Positions 51,883 to 61,077 of a stretch of 64,000 bases of DNA are shown piece after piece. Numbering within the stretch: position 1 is the stretch's first letter; every line of letters starts with the position of its first letter. The notes under the pieces were generated by a model. It ran no database searches. It saw only the letters and a program-made list of their open reading frames with translations, and was not told the DNA's origin. The translations under genes and the position numbers were made by a program. The DNA is taken from assembly GCF_007751035.1 (NCBI RefSeq), contig NZ_CP036433.1, forward strand, positions 9,219,001-9,283,000. Reading direction: 5' to 3'. Source of the DNA: Lignipirellula cremea. Its GTDB lineage: Bacteria; Planctomycetota; Planctomycetia; Pirellulales; Pirellulaceae.

Positions 51883-54027
51883 ATGCTTTCGCCGTTATCC
51901 GCCTGCCCTGATCGACTCCGGACCTGGACCGCCTGCGGGCTGCTGCTGCTCCTGCTGCTACCCGGTCTGGCCAGTACCGCGACGGCGGGAGACGTGCTGG
52001 TTCGCCCTGCGCAGGACACGCTCACCGCGGTCGAAATGAACCACGGCGACGAACTGCAGTTCCGGCTGAAAACGGGACGTGTCGTCCGCCTGGAACTGCT
52101 CGACACGGGCGCCGCGATCGTGGAACGCGTGACGCCGGGCGGGATCGTCTATCGCTTCTGGCTCGACCTGCGCATCGATGGCGAACGACTAACGCTGGAG
52201 CGTTTCGTCTGCTCGCAGGAATGCTTTTACGAGCCGTATGTCGTCAACGGTTTGCGCATCTGGCCCGACATGGTGCAAGAGGTTTTTGATCTGGTCCCGG
52301 TGCGTTATCCGGGTCTCGGCAACCTGCGCTGCGTACCGCGGAAAGACGCCCGACTGGCCGTACAGGATGCGACGCTCCGCATCTGTCCCGATCCGACCGT
52401 TCCCTGGCTGGACGAACAGCAGAACACGCTCGACGTGGGCCGCTGCTACAACGGCGACGACTGCTATCTGGGCCCGTACCTGGGCGAAGCGTGCCATGTG
52501 GGGCTCGACCTGAATCATCCCAAAGGCAGCTTCCTGTTCGCTCCGATCCGGTTCGATACGCATCAGTACTTCAACAGCCTGGAACGGGGCGACAACAACA
52601 ACCGCTGGCGCGGCATTCGCCGCTGGCCAAACGGCGATGTCTGGGCCCTGCAGACCCATCATTTAATCAAACTGCTCACGCCCATCCGGGAACCGCTAGC
52701 CCAGGGAGCAAAGTACGCTTCCAGTGCGGGCGTGCATGTCGGCAGTCATGAGCATACGCACTATGAATTCAAAATCGGACGGCCCCGTACGCCTCGCGCG
52801 GAAGCCACAGCCGAGGATCTGGCTTCCTTCGCCTGGCCGGTCGACTTCGATAGCGAAACAGAAATCGACGGCGCCGATCCGGAAGTGCTGCACCTGGATC
52901 CGTGGATCATCTTCTGGCAGATTTTTGAGGATCGCAAAGACCGCGACAAACAGATCCGCGCCCAGCAGGCTCCGCTGGCTCCGAGCGTACCCGGCCAGGC
53001 GGTTCGCTTCTCGGCCGCAGGCTCACGAGCCGGCGAGGGACGCACATTCACTTGCTCCTGGACCTTCGGCGACGGCGGCTTTGCCATAGGACCGCAGGCC
53101 ACCCATACGTTCGCCCAGCCGGGCGTTTACCCCGTCACGCTGATCGTCAACGACGGTGAGCACTCCGTCGCCATGACGCAGCGGATCACCGTCTCCGGCC
53201 CTGCCGTCGACGGACCCGTCCTGGCGCTGACCGCGGCCGACGAGCCGTCCTTTCGCCCGCTCCCGGCCGGAGCGACGGTCGCGTATGGCGCGACTGTCGA
53301 GCTGACTCCGCACACGCTGCGGATCCTAACTCGGCCGACGCATCCCCGGCCGGCGGCCCGCACGTTGCTGCTGCAGAACGGCTCCAGCGCCAGGCCGCTC
53401 CCTCCGGCGAAAGTGCGGATCGCTGACGGCGGACCGTGCGACTGGCTGCAGGCGACGACCGCCGACGTGGACGGCCAGCCTGCGCTGCGCGTGCAGGTTG
53501 ACGCCACCGGCCTCCGCGAGGGGCAATACCTGGTGCTGCTGGAGGTCGACTGTCCCGGCGCGTTGAACTCGCCGCAAGCGTTCCGCGTGCTGCTGGACGT
53601 GCCGGCTGCGGCGCCGCGGGAGCGGCAGCTGATCGACGACCGCGATCCGGGCTTTTTTGCCACGCCGTCGTTCTGGGTGGGGCATCGCTTCTTTCGCTGT
53701 CCGGAAAGCCGGCGGGGTCAGGGCGGCTTCTATCGGACCAATGGCGCCCGGGCGGAGGCGGGCCAGTTCGTCCGCTTCACGCCCGATCTGCAGCCGGGCA
53801 AGTATCGCGTTTCGCTGAGCAAAGCGACGCCGTTTTCCCCCGCGGCGCAGTTCGACGTCCGGGTGAAGCACACAGGTGGCGAAACGATCGTGCGGATGCA
53901 TCCGGGCGATTCCCGCACCATCGGCGAGTTCGCTTTTGCCGCCGGGAACGACGGCTTTGTGGAGATTCTCGCCGCCGGATCCAAGGGCCTGGTAATGGCC
54001 GACGCCGTGCTATTCGAGCAGCCGTGA
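51883..54027 (+). CDS. Secreted M23-like peptidase with PKD domain
   Basis: The 714-residue protein has a signal peptide (GLLLLLLLPGLASTATA). A domain at about 150-300 has the M23 metallopeptidase zinc motifs: H205 and D209 in ACHVGLDLNHPKG and a His cluster (SHEHTHYEF, H289-H293) that provides HxH. A PKD domain lies at about 366-450 (SWTFGDGG...THTFAQPGVYPVTLIV), then beta-rich parts and a C-terminal lectin-like domain. M23 enzymes cut peptide cross-links in cell walls or other Gly-rich bonds; a planctomycete substrate is uncertain. ATG 51883 is preceded by GGAAAA. The gene is divergent from an SGNH hydrolase. Confidence 0.72.
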   Translation: MLSPLSACPDRLRTWTACGLLLLLLLPGLASTATAGDVLVRPAQDTLTAVEMNHGDELQFRLKTGRVVRLELLDTGAAIVERVTPGGIVYRFWLDLRIDGERLTLERFVCSQECFYEPYVVNGLRIWPDMVQEVFDLVPVRYPGLGNLRCVPRKDARLAVQDATLRICPDPTVPWLDEQQNTLDVGRCYNGDDCYLGPYLGEACHVGLDLNHPKGSFLFAPIRFDTHQYFNSLERGDNNNRWRGIRRWPNGDVWALQTHHLIKLLTPIREPLAQGAKYASSAGVHVGSHEHTHYEFKIGRPRTPRAEATAEDLASFAWPVDFDSETEIDGADPEVLHLDPWIIFWQIFEDRKDRDKQIRAQQAPLAPSVPGQAVRFSAAGSRAGEGRTFTCSWTFGDGGFAIGPQATHTFAQPGVYPVTLIVNDGEHSVAMTQRITVSGPAVDGPVLALTAADEPSFRPLPAGATVAYGATVELTPHTLRILTRPTHPRPAARTLLLQNGSSARPLPPAKVRIADGGPCDWLQATTADVDGQPALRVQVDATGLREGQYLVLLEVDCPGALNSPQAFRVLLDVPAAAPRERQLIDDRDPGFFATPSFWVGHRFFRCPESRRGQGGFYRTNGARAEAGQFVRFTPDLQPGKYRVSLSKATPFSPAAQFDVRVKHTGGETIVRMHPGDSRTIGEFAFAAGNDGFVEILAAGSKGLVMADAVLFEQP

Positions 54028-54056
54028 GAACCGCATGGTACGCCATTCAACTGTAG

Positions 54057-54076
54057 AACGGGGACTCCTGCCCGTT
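54057..54076 (+). terminator. Hairpin after the M23/PKD gene
   Basis: AACGGG (54057-54062) pairs with CCCGTT (54071-54076), 30 bp after the stop codon, with an 8-base loop (GACTCCTG). A few T follow. Position supports a terminator; the T-run is short. Confidence 0.45.
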
Positions 54077-54227
54077 TACGATTCAAGCCTGGAGCAAGAG
54101 AAACGTTCGCACGTAAAGTAAAGGCGATTGAAGTAGTAACGGCGAAGCAGCTGCATCGTCGCACGAGTCGGGCAGGAGCGCCCAACCTGCGGAAGACAGG
54201 ACGCACTGCTGTGGCAGCAGCCGCCCG

Positions 54228-54914
54228 TTAATGATGGGCGAAGAATAGCCAGTCGGTTTGCTCGACGTCGATCAGGCGGTTCTCGCAGGTGACCGGCTCG
54301 ATCCGGACGTGCGGGAAAACGGCGTGCAGCGCGTCGGCGAAGGGAGAGCTTTCGGCGTACGACCAGACCCCCAGCACGCCGCCGGGAGCCAGGTGCTTTG
54401 CGGCCGCCTGCAGACCGGCCGCCGTGTAGAAGGCGCAGTTGTTGTCGCCCAGATGATCGTCAGGTGAGTGGTCGACATCGATCAGGATCAGATCGAACTG
54501 TTTGTGCGGCGGTCCCGCCAGCCGCTGGTAGACGTCGCCCTGGGTGATGACGAGTCGCGGCTCGTTGTTCAGCTCGTCCGACAGCGGCACCAGCCCGTTC
54601 GCCAGCCAGTCGATGACTTGCGGCAACAGCTCGACCACTTCCACCTGGGCGACCCGCTCGGCCAGCAGGGCCTCGCGCGCGGTGTACCCCAGGCCGAGCC
54701 CGCCGACCAGCACCTGCAGGTTGTCGCCCGGGTGCATGGCGACGGCCGTACGGGCCAGGGCGCGCTCGGAATCGGTGTACAGGCTGCTCATCAGAAATTC
54801 GTGATTGAGCGTCACTTCGGTCACGAACAGGCCCGGCTGCGACAGCAGCTCGCGTCGCCGCAAGCAGAGCTGCCCCAGCGGGCTTGTTTCCCAGGCCAGA
54901 ATTTCAAGATTCAA
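54228..54914 (-). CDS. Spermidine-synthase-like methyltransferase-fold protein
   Basis: The 228-residue protein has a Rossmann fold with VLVGGLGLGYTAREAL for the nucleotide (dcSAM/SAM) and VEVVELLPQVIDW, then LILIDVDHSPDD. These blocks match spermidine-synthase-like proteins that lack the N-terminal domain. It may be an aminopropyltransferase or a methyltransferase; no decarboxylase is nearby to tell. The start appears to be TTG at 54914, since no in-frame ATG precedes the conserved region and MSSLY is too far inside; initiation is therefore uncertain. It is 41 bp downstream of the small Lys-rich gene on the same strand. Confidence 0.75.
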   Translation of the reverse strand: MNLEILAWETSPLGQLCLRRRELLSQPGLFVTEVTLNHEFLMSSLYTDSERALARTAVAMHPGDNLQVLVGGLGLGYTAREALLAERVAQVEVVELLPQVIDWLANGLVPLSDELNNEPRLVITQGDVYQRLAGPPHKQFDLILIDVDHSPDDHLGDNNCAFYTAAGLQAAAKHLAPGGVLGVWSYAESSPFADALHAVFPHVRIEPVTCENRLIDVEQTDWLFFAHH

Positions 54915-54955
54915 AAGAAGCCATTTCCGGAAGCAACAAGAGCCTCCCTGGAGAA

Positions 54956-55063
54956 TTATTTGTTCTTTTTGTCGATGCGCATCTTCCGTTTTTCTTCCGG
55001 AGTGCGGGTTGGCTTCTTTTTGCCTTCTTTCTTTCCTTTGTCTTTACTTCCCTTGTCGCCCAT
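54956..55063 (-). CDS. Small Lys-rich protein, 35 residues
   Basis: The protein, MGDKGSKDKGKKEGKKKPTR followed by TPEEKRKMRIDKKNK, has about 15 Lys or Arg and a hydrophilic helix. Small proteins of this composition (MGDKGSKDKGK start) recur in many bacteria, so I take it as a real gene. GGGAG lies 7-8 bases upstream of the ATG, a strong ribosome binding site. It may bind nucleic acid or ribosomes; nothing in the sequence proves this. Confidence 0.7.
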   Translation of the reverse strand: MGDKGSKDKGKKEGKKKPTRTPEEKRKMRIDKKNK

Positions 55064-55752
55064 TTCGGTTTCTCCCGGATACAAGCGTGTGGCACAGCGG
55101 CGGACCGGCACGAAAGGTCCCGGATCCAGAAAAGGCTCTTCCTGGTTGGAGCAGCGACCGTCGTAGCGCACCGACTGTTCCAGACGGCGGCGGCGAAGCG
55201 AAGCTCGGGCCGTTTGCGGGTTCAGCAAGCCCCGAGCCGAAGGGGTTTGCCAGGTCGTTTCCCGAAAACGGAAACCTGAAACGGAAACTTCAGGTCGTCA
55301 GCACCGCGGAAGATCCGCCGGGCAGCGACCAGGATTGGCAGAAAACAGAACGGCAGAGACCTAAAGTCTGCGGCAGAAGAATTTCTGGAAAGGTCCGCCA
55401 GAAGCGAGAGGAAAAATCGCCTGGTCCGAGAACAGACAAAGTTCGCCGGGCAAGGTTCGCCGGTCAGGGACGGCGTCGCACGGGTTGGATTATCGGTCGC
55501 CCGACGCCGGAAAGCAAGGTCCAGTCAAACGGGACCGCAGCGGCCTGGCCCGGGAAGAATCGACCGGCGGCCGGGCGCCGGCGCCCTGCGCCGGCCGGGT
55601 TACGGCCCAGCACGATTGCCGCAGGAGGCGGCACAAAGGCGGCTGACTTTGGTATCCTGGGCGCTACACCGATGCACGCCAGGCTGGCGCAGAACCGACA
55701 GCCGCCTTCCCTGATCTGAAGTTTGTTCTGCAATCTGTGACAGGAAGCTCCC
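55064..55752. other. Intergenic region between small protein and antiporter genes
   Basis: No gene is supported in these 689 bp. The stretch is GC-rich with self-complementary runs around 55560-55600 (GGGCGCCGGCGCCCTGCG and neighbours), which could fold strongly. The last 12 bases provide AGGAAG for the TTG start of the antiporter. Confidence 0.45.
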
Positions 55753-57543
55753 TTGAATCATCCTGACTGGTATCTCGCCCTGACGGTAGGTCTGCTCCTG
55801 GGGGCGGCGCTCATTGCCGGGCTGGTCGCCCAGAAGTTGCACTTGCCGCGCGTCACGGCCTATCTGCTGGTAGGGCTGGCCCTGGGGCCGCATACGCCCT
55901 TGCTGGCGCTCCTGGAATGGCTGGCGGCGCAGGTCGGCTACACGGTGTCGCTGGCCGGCAACCACATTCCCGAAGAGCATCTGCATTACCTGGAGCCGGT
56001 CGGTAAATTCGCCATTGCGCTCGTATTGTTCAAGATGGGCTGCCACTTTCCGCTGACCCGCTTCCGCCGGATTGTGAAGCGGATGCTGCCGATCTCCCTG
56101 GGCGAACTGGGCGCCACCATGTTCCTGGTAACGGCCGGCATGGGGCTGCTGGCCTGGCTGGATCCCAGCAACAGCCTGACCTGGCAAACGGTCGTGCTGT
56201 TTGGGGCCCTGGCCCTGGCGACGGCCCCGGCGACCACGGTGCTGGTGCTGGAAGAAAGCCGCAGCGAAGGGCCGCTGACCGAGTTCACCACCGGCCTGGT
56301 GGCGATGAACAACCTGGCTTCGATCATTGTATTTGAAGCGCTGTTTGTGATCGTCCACGCCACCCGGGGCGCCGAGATTTCGATTGGTCTGGAATACCTG
56401 GAGCTGACGTATAACCTGGCCCTGGCGACGCTGCTGGGGGTGCTGGCCGGACTGACGGTGAGCTTCCTGTGCGGTATTCTGCCCGCCACGCGGTGGCTGG
56501 TGCTGCTGACAACCGTCATCGCCCCGTTGATGGCGGTCTGCGAACTGTTGCCGGTGCCGTACCTGCTGACGTTCCTGGCGATGGGAGCCACGGTCGCCTC
56601 CACTTCTGATGTGGCCGATGAAATCAGCGAAACGCTGGAACGGCTGACGGGCCTGATGTGCGTGGTGTTTTTTGTGATCCATGGCGCCGCCATGGACCTG
56701 GGCCGGTTATGGGATGTCGGCCTGGTGGGAGTCTCTTACATCGCCCTCCGCTGCCTGGGCAAGTACTTTGGCGTGTTCTTCACCACCAACGCCCATCGCG
56801 ATGGTCCGCAGGTGAAGAAATGGCTGGGATCGGCGCTGCTGTCCCAGGCGGGGGCCGCGATCGCTCTGTCCGCCATCGCCGTGAATCGCGACGAAGAACT
56901 CGGCCTGCAGCTGCAGACGATCATTCTGGGAACGGTCGTCTTTTTTGAAATTGTCGGGCCGATCCTGGTCCGCACGGCCGTCCTCCAGGCGGGCGAGGTG
57001 CCGGTCGCCGACGCCATTTTCCATACCACCAGCTCGCCGCTGGAACAGCTGCGCAACATGACCTTCCGCATGCTGCAGGCCTGCGGCGTGAACCCCCTGC
57101 AGGGCAGCCCGGCCGACGCTCTCGATGTGAACCGCGTCACGCGGCGGAACGTCAAAGCGCTGCTGGCCAGCGCCCGCTTTGACGCGGTGCTGGACCACAT
57201 CGAAGGCAGCCACGACAACACCTATCCCGTGGTCAACGACAACAACGAACTGATCGGGATTATTCGCTACGGGGACGTGCGGGATGTTATCTTTGAGTCC
57301 AACCTGAAAGAACTGGTTACGGCCGAAGATCTGGCGGTGCCGGTGAAAAAAGTACTCAGCCAAAACGACACCCTGGGCGAAGCCTGGAGCCTGCTCAAAG
57401 AAGGACGGGCCGACTGCGTGCCGGTCGTGACCGTCGCTTCCCCGCACCAGTACGTCGGCGTGGTTCGCCGCCGCGACCTGCTCCGACTGCTAAGCCACGA
57501 CGGCAGTCGCGATCAGCCCCGGCCCCGGGCGTCAGGACATTAA
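55753..57543 (+). CDS. CPA2-type cation/proton antiporter with CBS domains
   Basis: The 596-residue protein has about 12 or 13 membrane helices in the first 420 residues, typical of the Kef/CPA2 family (VTAYLLVGLALGPHTPL, FAIALVLFKMGCHFPL, GLVAMNNLASIIVFEALFV). A cytoplasmic part with two CBS motifs follows (430-590: NTYPVVNDNNELIGIIRYGD and DCVPVVTVASPHQYVGVVRR). CBS rather than the usual TrkA-N domain suggests gating by adenine nucleotides. It starts at TTG 55753 with AGGAAG 7 bases ahead. It exchanges Na+ or K+ for protons at the inner membrane; the ion cannot be decided from the sequence. Confidence 0.87.
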   Translation: MNHPDWYLALTVGLLLGAALIAGLVAQKLHLPRVTAYLLVGLALGPHTPLLALLEWLAAQVGYTVSLAGNHIPEEHLHYLEPVGKFAIALVLFKMGCHFPLTRFRRIVKRMLPISLGELGATMFLVTAGMGLLAWLDPSNSLTWQTVVLFGALALATAPATTVLVLEESRSEGPLTEFTTGLVAMNNLASIIVFEALFVIVHATRGAEISIGLEYLELTYNLALATLLGVLAGLTVSFLCGILPATRWLVLLTTVIAPLMAVCELLPVPYLLTFLAMGATVASTSDVADEISETLERLTGLMCVVFFVIHGAAMDLGRLWDVGLVGVSYIALRCLGKYFGVFFTTNAHRDGPQVKKWLGSALLSQAGAAIALSAIAVNRDEELGLQLQTIILGTVVFFEIVGPILVRTAVLQAGEVPVADAIFHTTSSPLEQLRNMTFRMLQACGVNPLQGSPADALDVNRVTRRNVKALLASARFDAVLDHIEGSHDNTYPVVNDNNELIGIIRYGDVRDVIFESNLKELVTAEDLAVPVKKVLSQNDTLGEAWSLLKEGRADCVPVVTVASPHQYVGVVRRRDLLRLLSHDGSRDQPRPRASGH

Positions 57544-57638
57544 CGTACCTCGGAACGCGAACATTCGTCAGGCGTGGCCGTCCCGCCCCAAACGTCTCCC
57601 TGATTTCCATCCTGATTTACTTCCTTGAGGAGCATCCC

Positions 57639-58706
57639 ATGATTCGATCACGCCTCTTGCTGGCTCTGGCAGCCAGTCTGTTCCTTCTCCCGGCCGGCCT
57701 GCTGCATGCGGACGAGCCGGTCCGAGTCGGCATCCTGGGCTTTGATAATTACCAGGCGGTGGAGTACGCCGCGTTCTTCAATAACCCGCAGGCCGAAGGC
57801 GATCTTGATGGGCTGCTGGTGACGGCGGCCTGGCCCGTGCTGAGCGACAGCTATCCCCAAAGCGCCGAACTGACCGAGCGCTGGAAGCCCCAGATGCTGA
57901 ACCGCTATCAGGATCCAAAGTCGCCCCGCGGCACAGCCCCGCCGATCAAACTGGTCGACTCGCTGGAAGAACTGCTGGCCAATTGCGATGTGGTGATGAT
58001 CTGGAGCCTCGACGGCCGGAAGCATGTGGAACAGGCGACGCCCGTTCTCAAAGCGGGCAAGCCGCTGTTCATCGGCCGGCCGGCCGCTTCTTCGGTCGAG
58101 GATACGGTCGCCCTGTACCGGCTGGCCGCCGAAACGGGCACGCCTTTCTGGAGCTGTTCGCAGCATCGCTACAGCCCCGGTTTCAGCGGCATGCGGAACC
58201 ATCCCGAAGTCGGCAACGTGCTGGGCTGCGATGTCTACGGCGGTTACGATCCCAACGCGCCCGAGGCCGATCGGTTCATCCGTCCGCTGCACAGCATTGA
58301 AACGATGTACGCCATTATGGGCCCCGGCTGCGTGAAGGTTTCTTGCGCCTCGACGCCCAAAGCGGAAGTGTATACGTGCGTCTGGGACGACGGCCGCGTC
58401 GCCACCTATCGCGGCATCAAAGAAGGCGCCGTGAAGTACAGCGCCACGGTCTTCGGCGACAAAGGCGTCTCCACCGCCGGCATCTATGGACACGGCGTGC
58501 CGGAGAAAGGGATCGTCCCCACCAAAGACAAATACATGGGCTACGGCGGACTGGCGATCGAACTGGCCAAATTCTTCAAGACCCGGAAAGTCCCGGTCGC
58601 CGCCTCAGAAACGCTGGAAATATTCGCCCTGATGCAAGCCGCCGACGAGAGCCGCGAGCAGAATGGCGCCTTCCAGCCCGTCGCCCGGCTGCTGGAAGCG
58701 AAGTAA
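57639..58706 (+). CDS. Secreted Gfo/Idh/MocA-like oxidoreductase
   Basis: The 355-residue protein has a signal peptide (LLLALAASLFLLPAGLLHA) and a Gfo/Idh/MocA-like fold: VRVGILGFDNYQAVEYAAFF for the nucleotide, then CDVVMIWSLDGRKHVEQATPVLKAGKPLFIGRPAASS where IGRP replaces the usual EKP. The C-terminal part has EIFALMQAADESREQNG. Secreted Gfo/Idh-like proteins are common in planctomycetes and are thought to act on carbohydrates, but a periplasmic enzyme needs a bound cofactor. GAGGAG lies 8 bases before the ATG. It follows the antiporter by 95 bp without obvious link. Confidence 0.82.
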   Translation: MIRSRLLLALAASLFLLPAGLLHADEPVRVGILGFDNYQAVEYAAFFNNPQAEGDLDGLLVTAAWPVLSDSYPQSAELTERWKPQMLNRYQDPKSPRGTAPPIKLVDSLEELLANCDVVMIWSLDGRKHVEQATPVLKAGKPLFIGRPAASSVEDTVALYRLAAETGTPFWSCSQHRYSPGFSGMRNHPEVGNVLGCDVYGGYDPNAPEADRFIRPLHSIETMYAIMGPGCVKVSCASTPKAEVYTCVWDDGRVATYRGIKEGAVKYSATVFGDKGVSTAGIYGHGVPEKGIVPTKDKYMGYGGLAIELAKFFKTRKVPVAASETLEIFALMQAADESREQNGAFQPVARLLEAK

Positions 58707-58912
58707 GCCCGCCGGACGCAGGCAAAGCGGAACGCCCTGGCAGCAAGGGCGTTCCCTGATCGTCGAGGATTCCCCGCACGCCGCCGAAGTCGCCAGACTG
58801 TGGACGGACCCTTCTCGGCGATGCCAGCGGCGGCCAAACTCTGGCGAGTTCAGCTACGGGGACCGCAGGGCCGGTCCCCGCTCTTTCTCTGCGTCTTTCT
58901 CGTCCCGCCTGG

Positions 58913-60280
58913 TTATTTGGCGGTTTCGGGAGCGAGGACCGCATACAGGGCGTCGCCGCGGCGCAGGATCAGGTACGGCGGGGCGGCGGAGCCGGCGTAC
59001 AGCACATGGCCGCCAAACGCAGGACGTCCGCCTGCTGCGGGATCTTCGGCCGCCGCTTCCCAGACGCGATTCTCGGCAATCTCTTCACCGTCTTTAAACG
59101 ACACGACCGAGGTCGTCCCTTTGTTGCCAAACAGGTAGACCTTCTCGCCCGCCACAAACGGCGTCGCCCAGATACCGCCGGCTCCCAGCCGGGTCGTCCC
59201 CCGCTGCTCGCCCGTTTTCAGATCCAGCCGGAACAGCACGCCGGTGCGATTCACGATCAGCACCTGGTCGCCCGCCACGATCGGGCTGCCGAACGTGCTG
59301 CTGGCCTTCTCCGACCGCCAGACAAACTTCAGGGCGAACGCGCCGTCGTCCTGCTTGACAATCTGCAGCAGTCCATTGGAGGCGGCCCCGTTGCCGGCGT
59401 TCTCTTCGCCCCGTCCGTCGGAAGCGCCGATCAGAAACTTCCCGTCGCCGACCGGAACGGGCGTGCAGGAGGAGTTATTGGAAATGTCGGTGAATTCCCA
59501 CAGCCGCTTGCCGCTTGCCGGATCAAAACCGACGATCTTGCCGCTGCCGCTGCAGACCAGATGATCGCCGTCGGCGGTCGGCGCCAGCCGCGGGGAACTC
59601 CACGACGTCACCCCCAGGCCGTCGACCTTCCAGACCGTTTCGCCGCTCTTTTTATCCAGGGAGAGCAGGTACGGGTCTTCGCTCCGCTCGACCCAGACAA
59701 ACACCCGATCCGCCGTCTGCTCCAGCGAAGCCGCCAGGCCGTGCCGCGATTCGATCGGACCGTTGCTTTCGACCAGATCCCGCTGCCAGCGAACCGTGCC
59801 GTCCCGCTTGACGGCGACGACCAGCCCGCCTTCATAGAAAGCGATGAAGCCGTCCGCATCGGCGATCGGCGTGGGAGCCGCCCGGCTGACATAGGTGCTG
59901 TTCTCCTGCGGCGTCGGATTCTTGAACTCCTGCTGCCAGAGCTTTTCGCCCGTGGTCAGCGAGAAGGCCGCCAAAAAGTACTGTTCTTTGTTCTTGCCGG
60001 CGGTCGACGTCACCACCACCTGCTGGTCGACGATAATCGGAGCCGACTGGCCATAACCCTCGATGGCGGCCTCCCAGGCGACATTTTCCGAGGGCGACCA
60101 TTTCACCGCCAGCGGCCCCGCCGGCGCCGTGCACCGGCCCGAATTCTGGAACGCGGGCCACGCCGCCCCCGCCAGCTCGGCCGCCTGCAGGGACGATCCG
60201 CCCGCGGTCAGCAGAGCCAGCGCCCCGCATGCGGTTCCGGAAAGAAGCACCTGCCACGCCCTGCTCAAATTCTGCAGCAT
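58913..60280 (-). CDS. Secreted PQQ-like beta-propeller protein
   Basis: The 455-residue protein has a signal peptide (ALALLTAGGSSLQAAEL) and a beta-propeller of PQQ-type repeats, visible as TTGEKLWQQEF, RDGTVRWQRDL, KSGETVWKVDG, ASGKRLWEFTD and KTGEQRGTTRL, each following an ALDxxTG pattern. No dehydrogenase catalytic residues are evident, so it is probably a propeller of binding or scaffold type, a frequent class in planctomycetes. ATG 60280 directly precedes the signal peptide. Upstream is a 15-bp palindrome at 60386-60400 that might regulate it. Confidence 0.85.
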   Translation of the reverse strand: MLQNLSRAWQVLLSGTACGALALLTAGGSSLQAAELAGAAWPAFQNSGRCTAPAGPLAVKWSPSENVAWEAAIEGYGQSAPIIVDQQVVVTSTAGKNKEQYFLAAFSLTTGEKLWQQEFKNPTPQENSTYVSRAAPTPIADADGFIAFYEGGLVVAVKRDGTVRWQRDLVESNGPIESRHGLAASLEQTADRVFVWVERSEDPYLLSLDKKSGETVWKVDGLGVTSWSSPRLAPTADGDHLVCSGSGKIVGFDPASGKRLWEFTDISNNSSCTPVPVGDGKFLIGASDGRGEENAGNGAASNGLLQIVKQDDGAFALKFVWRSEKASSTFGSPIVAGDQVLIVNRTGVLFRLDLKTGEQRGTTRLGAGGIWATPFVAGEKVYLFGNKGTTSVVSFKDGEEIAENRVWEAAAEDPAAGGRPAFGGHVLYAGSAAPPYLILRRGDALYAVLAPETAK

Positions 60281-60385
60281 CGATCGTTTTCCTCAAGCGG
60301 GGTCGCTTCCCAGGGCCCATCTGCCGAGGGCCGGAACGAGGAAACCCCTGGAAAAGTGGTGAAGTCCCAGGTCAAACATCAATAA

Positions 60386-60400
60386 TGAGATTTAATCTCA
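60386..60400. promoter_or_regulatory. 7-1-7 palindrome resembling a Fur-type box
   Basis: TGAGATTTAATCTCA is a perfect inverted repeat of two 7-mers around one base, the geometry of Fur-family sites (TGATAATNATTATCA), and agrees with that consensus at the outer TGA/TCA and the central T. It lies 106 bp upstream of the PQQ-propeller gene and close to the TonB genes. Whether a Fur protein binds here is inference. Confidence 0.4.
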
Positions 60401-60551
60401 CAAAACAGGTTAGCGAGACCTGGCCGGTTGTCAATGTACATCATACGGATCCGACAAGCCTCCGCATCCAGTAAACCGGCTGGACACAGCCCACCCGAGA
60501 GACGCCCGTCGGTCATTCCGCAAGCAGGCAGAAGGCGGCAAATCGCGATGT

Positions 60552-60878
60552 TTATCGCTGGGCGGCGCTGGTCAGATCGACGCGGCAGCAGCCGAATTCG
60601 ATCCAGTGGCCATTCCCTTCGCCTTCGGAATGCACCGCGACTTCAGGGTGCAGGCGGTACTTCACAAACCGGCCTTCGCGCTGGGTCGTCACAATGTGGG
60701 CATGCCGCAGCACGCCCAGGTGGTGCGACACTTTGACCATATCTTCGCCCAGGGAATCGGCGATCTGCCCCACGTTCATTTCGCCGGTAAAAAGCGTCAG
60801 TACGATCCGCAGTCTCTCGGGATCCGCCAGCGCCTTGAGACGTTCGGCGCACTGCTGGAACTCTTCCGCGTTCTTCAT
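60552..60878 (-). CDS. ArsR-family transcriptional regulator
   Basis: The 108-residue protein is a winged helix regulator: FQQCAERLKALADPERLRIV is the dimer and helix start, VGQIADSLGEDMVKVSHHLGVLRHAHIV the recognition region, and REGRFVKYRLHPEV the wing. The end GHWIEFGCCRVDL has two adjacent cysteines that could bind metal; classic ArsR or CadC cysteine positions are absent. ATG 60878 is preferred over GTG 60941 because the shorter form fits the fold and leaves room for a promoter past the operator at 60952. It is divergent from tonB, and the shared spacer holds a palindromic site also found before the receptor gene. Confidence 0.82.
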   Translation of the reverse strand: MKNAEEFQQCAERLKALADPERLRIVLTLFTGEMNVGQIADSLGEDMVKVSHHLGVLRHAHIVTTQREGRFVKYRLHPEVAVHSEGEGNGHWIEFGCCRVDLTSAAQR

Positions 60879-60951
60879 TTTCGCCAGATCGTACTTGAGT
60901 TTCCGGGGAAAGGCATGAAAACAGGCTTGCTGCGCGGCCACGGTTGCGATT

Positions 60952-60973
60952 CATTCTTACATTCGTTAGAATG
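60952..60973. promoter_or_regulatory. Palindromic operator-like site between arsR-type gene and tonB
   Basis: CATTCTTACATTCGTTAGAATG has 6-bp outer arms CATTCT and AGAATG. It lies 74 bp before the ArsR-type ATG and 105 bp before the tonB ATG. A very similar element occurs before the receptor gene (62019-62038). The regulator encoded next door is the likely binder. Confidence 0.5.
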
Positions 60974-61077
60974 ACTGAATATCGCCGGCGGTTTGCAGGT
61001 GGCTCCCGGTCGTTTGATTGTAGCCTTTGTGGTGGTTCGCCTCTATACGTCGTTATCCCCTCCCCGCCGGCCCTGCC

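Noticed and set aside
59006-60385. Plus-strand open frame of 459 codons
   Set aside because: It is antisense to the PQQ-propeller gene, which has clear repeats and a signal peptide.
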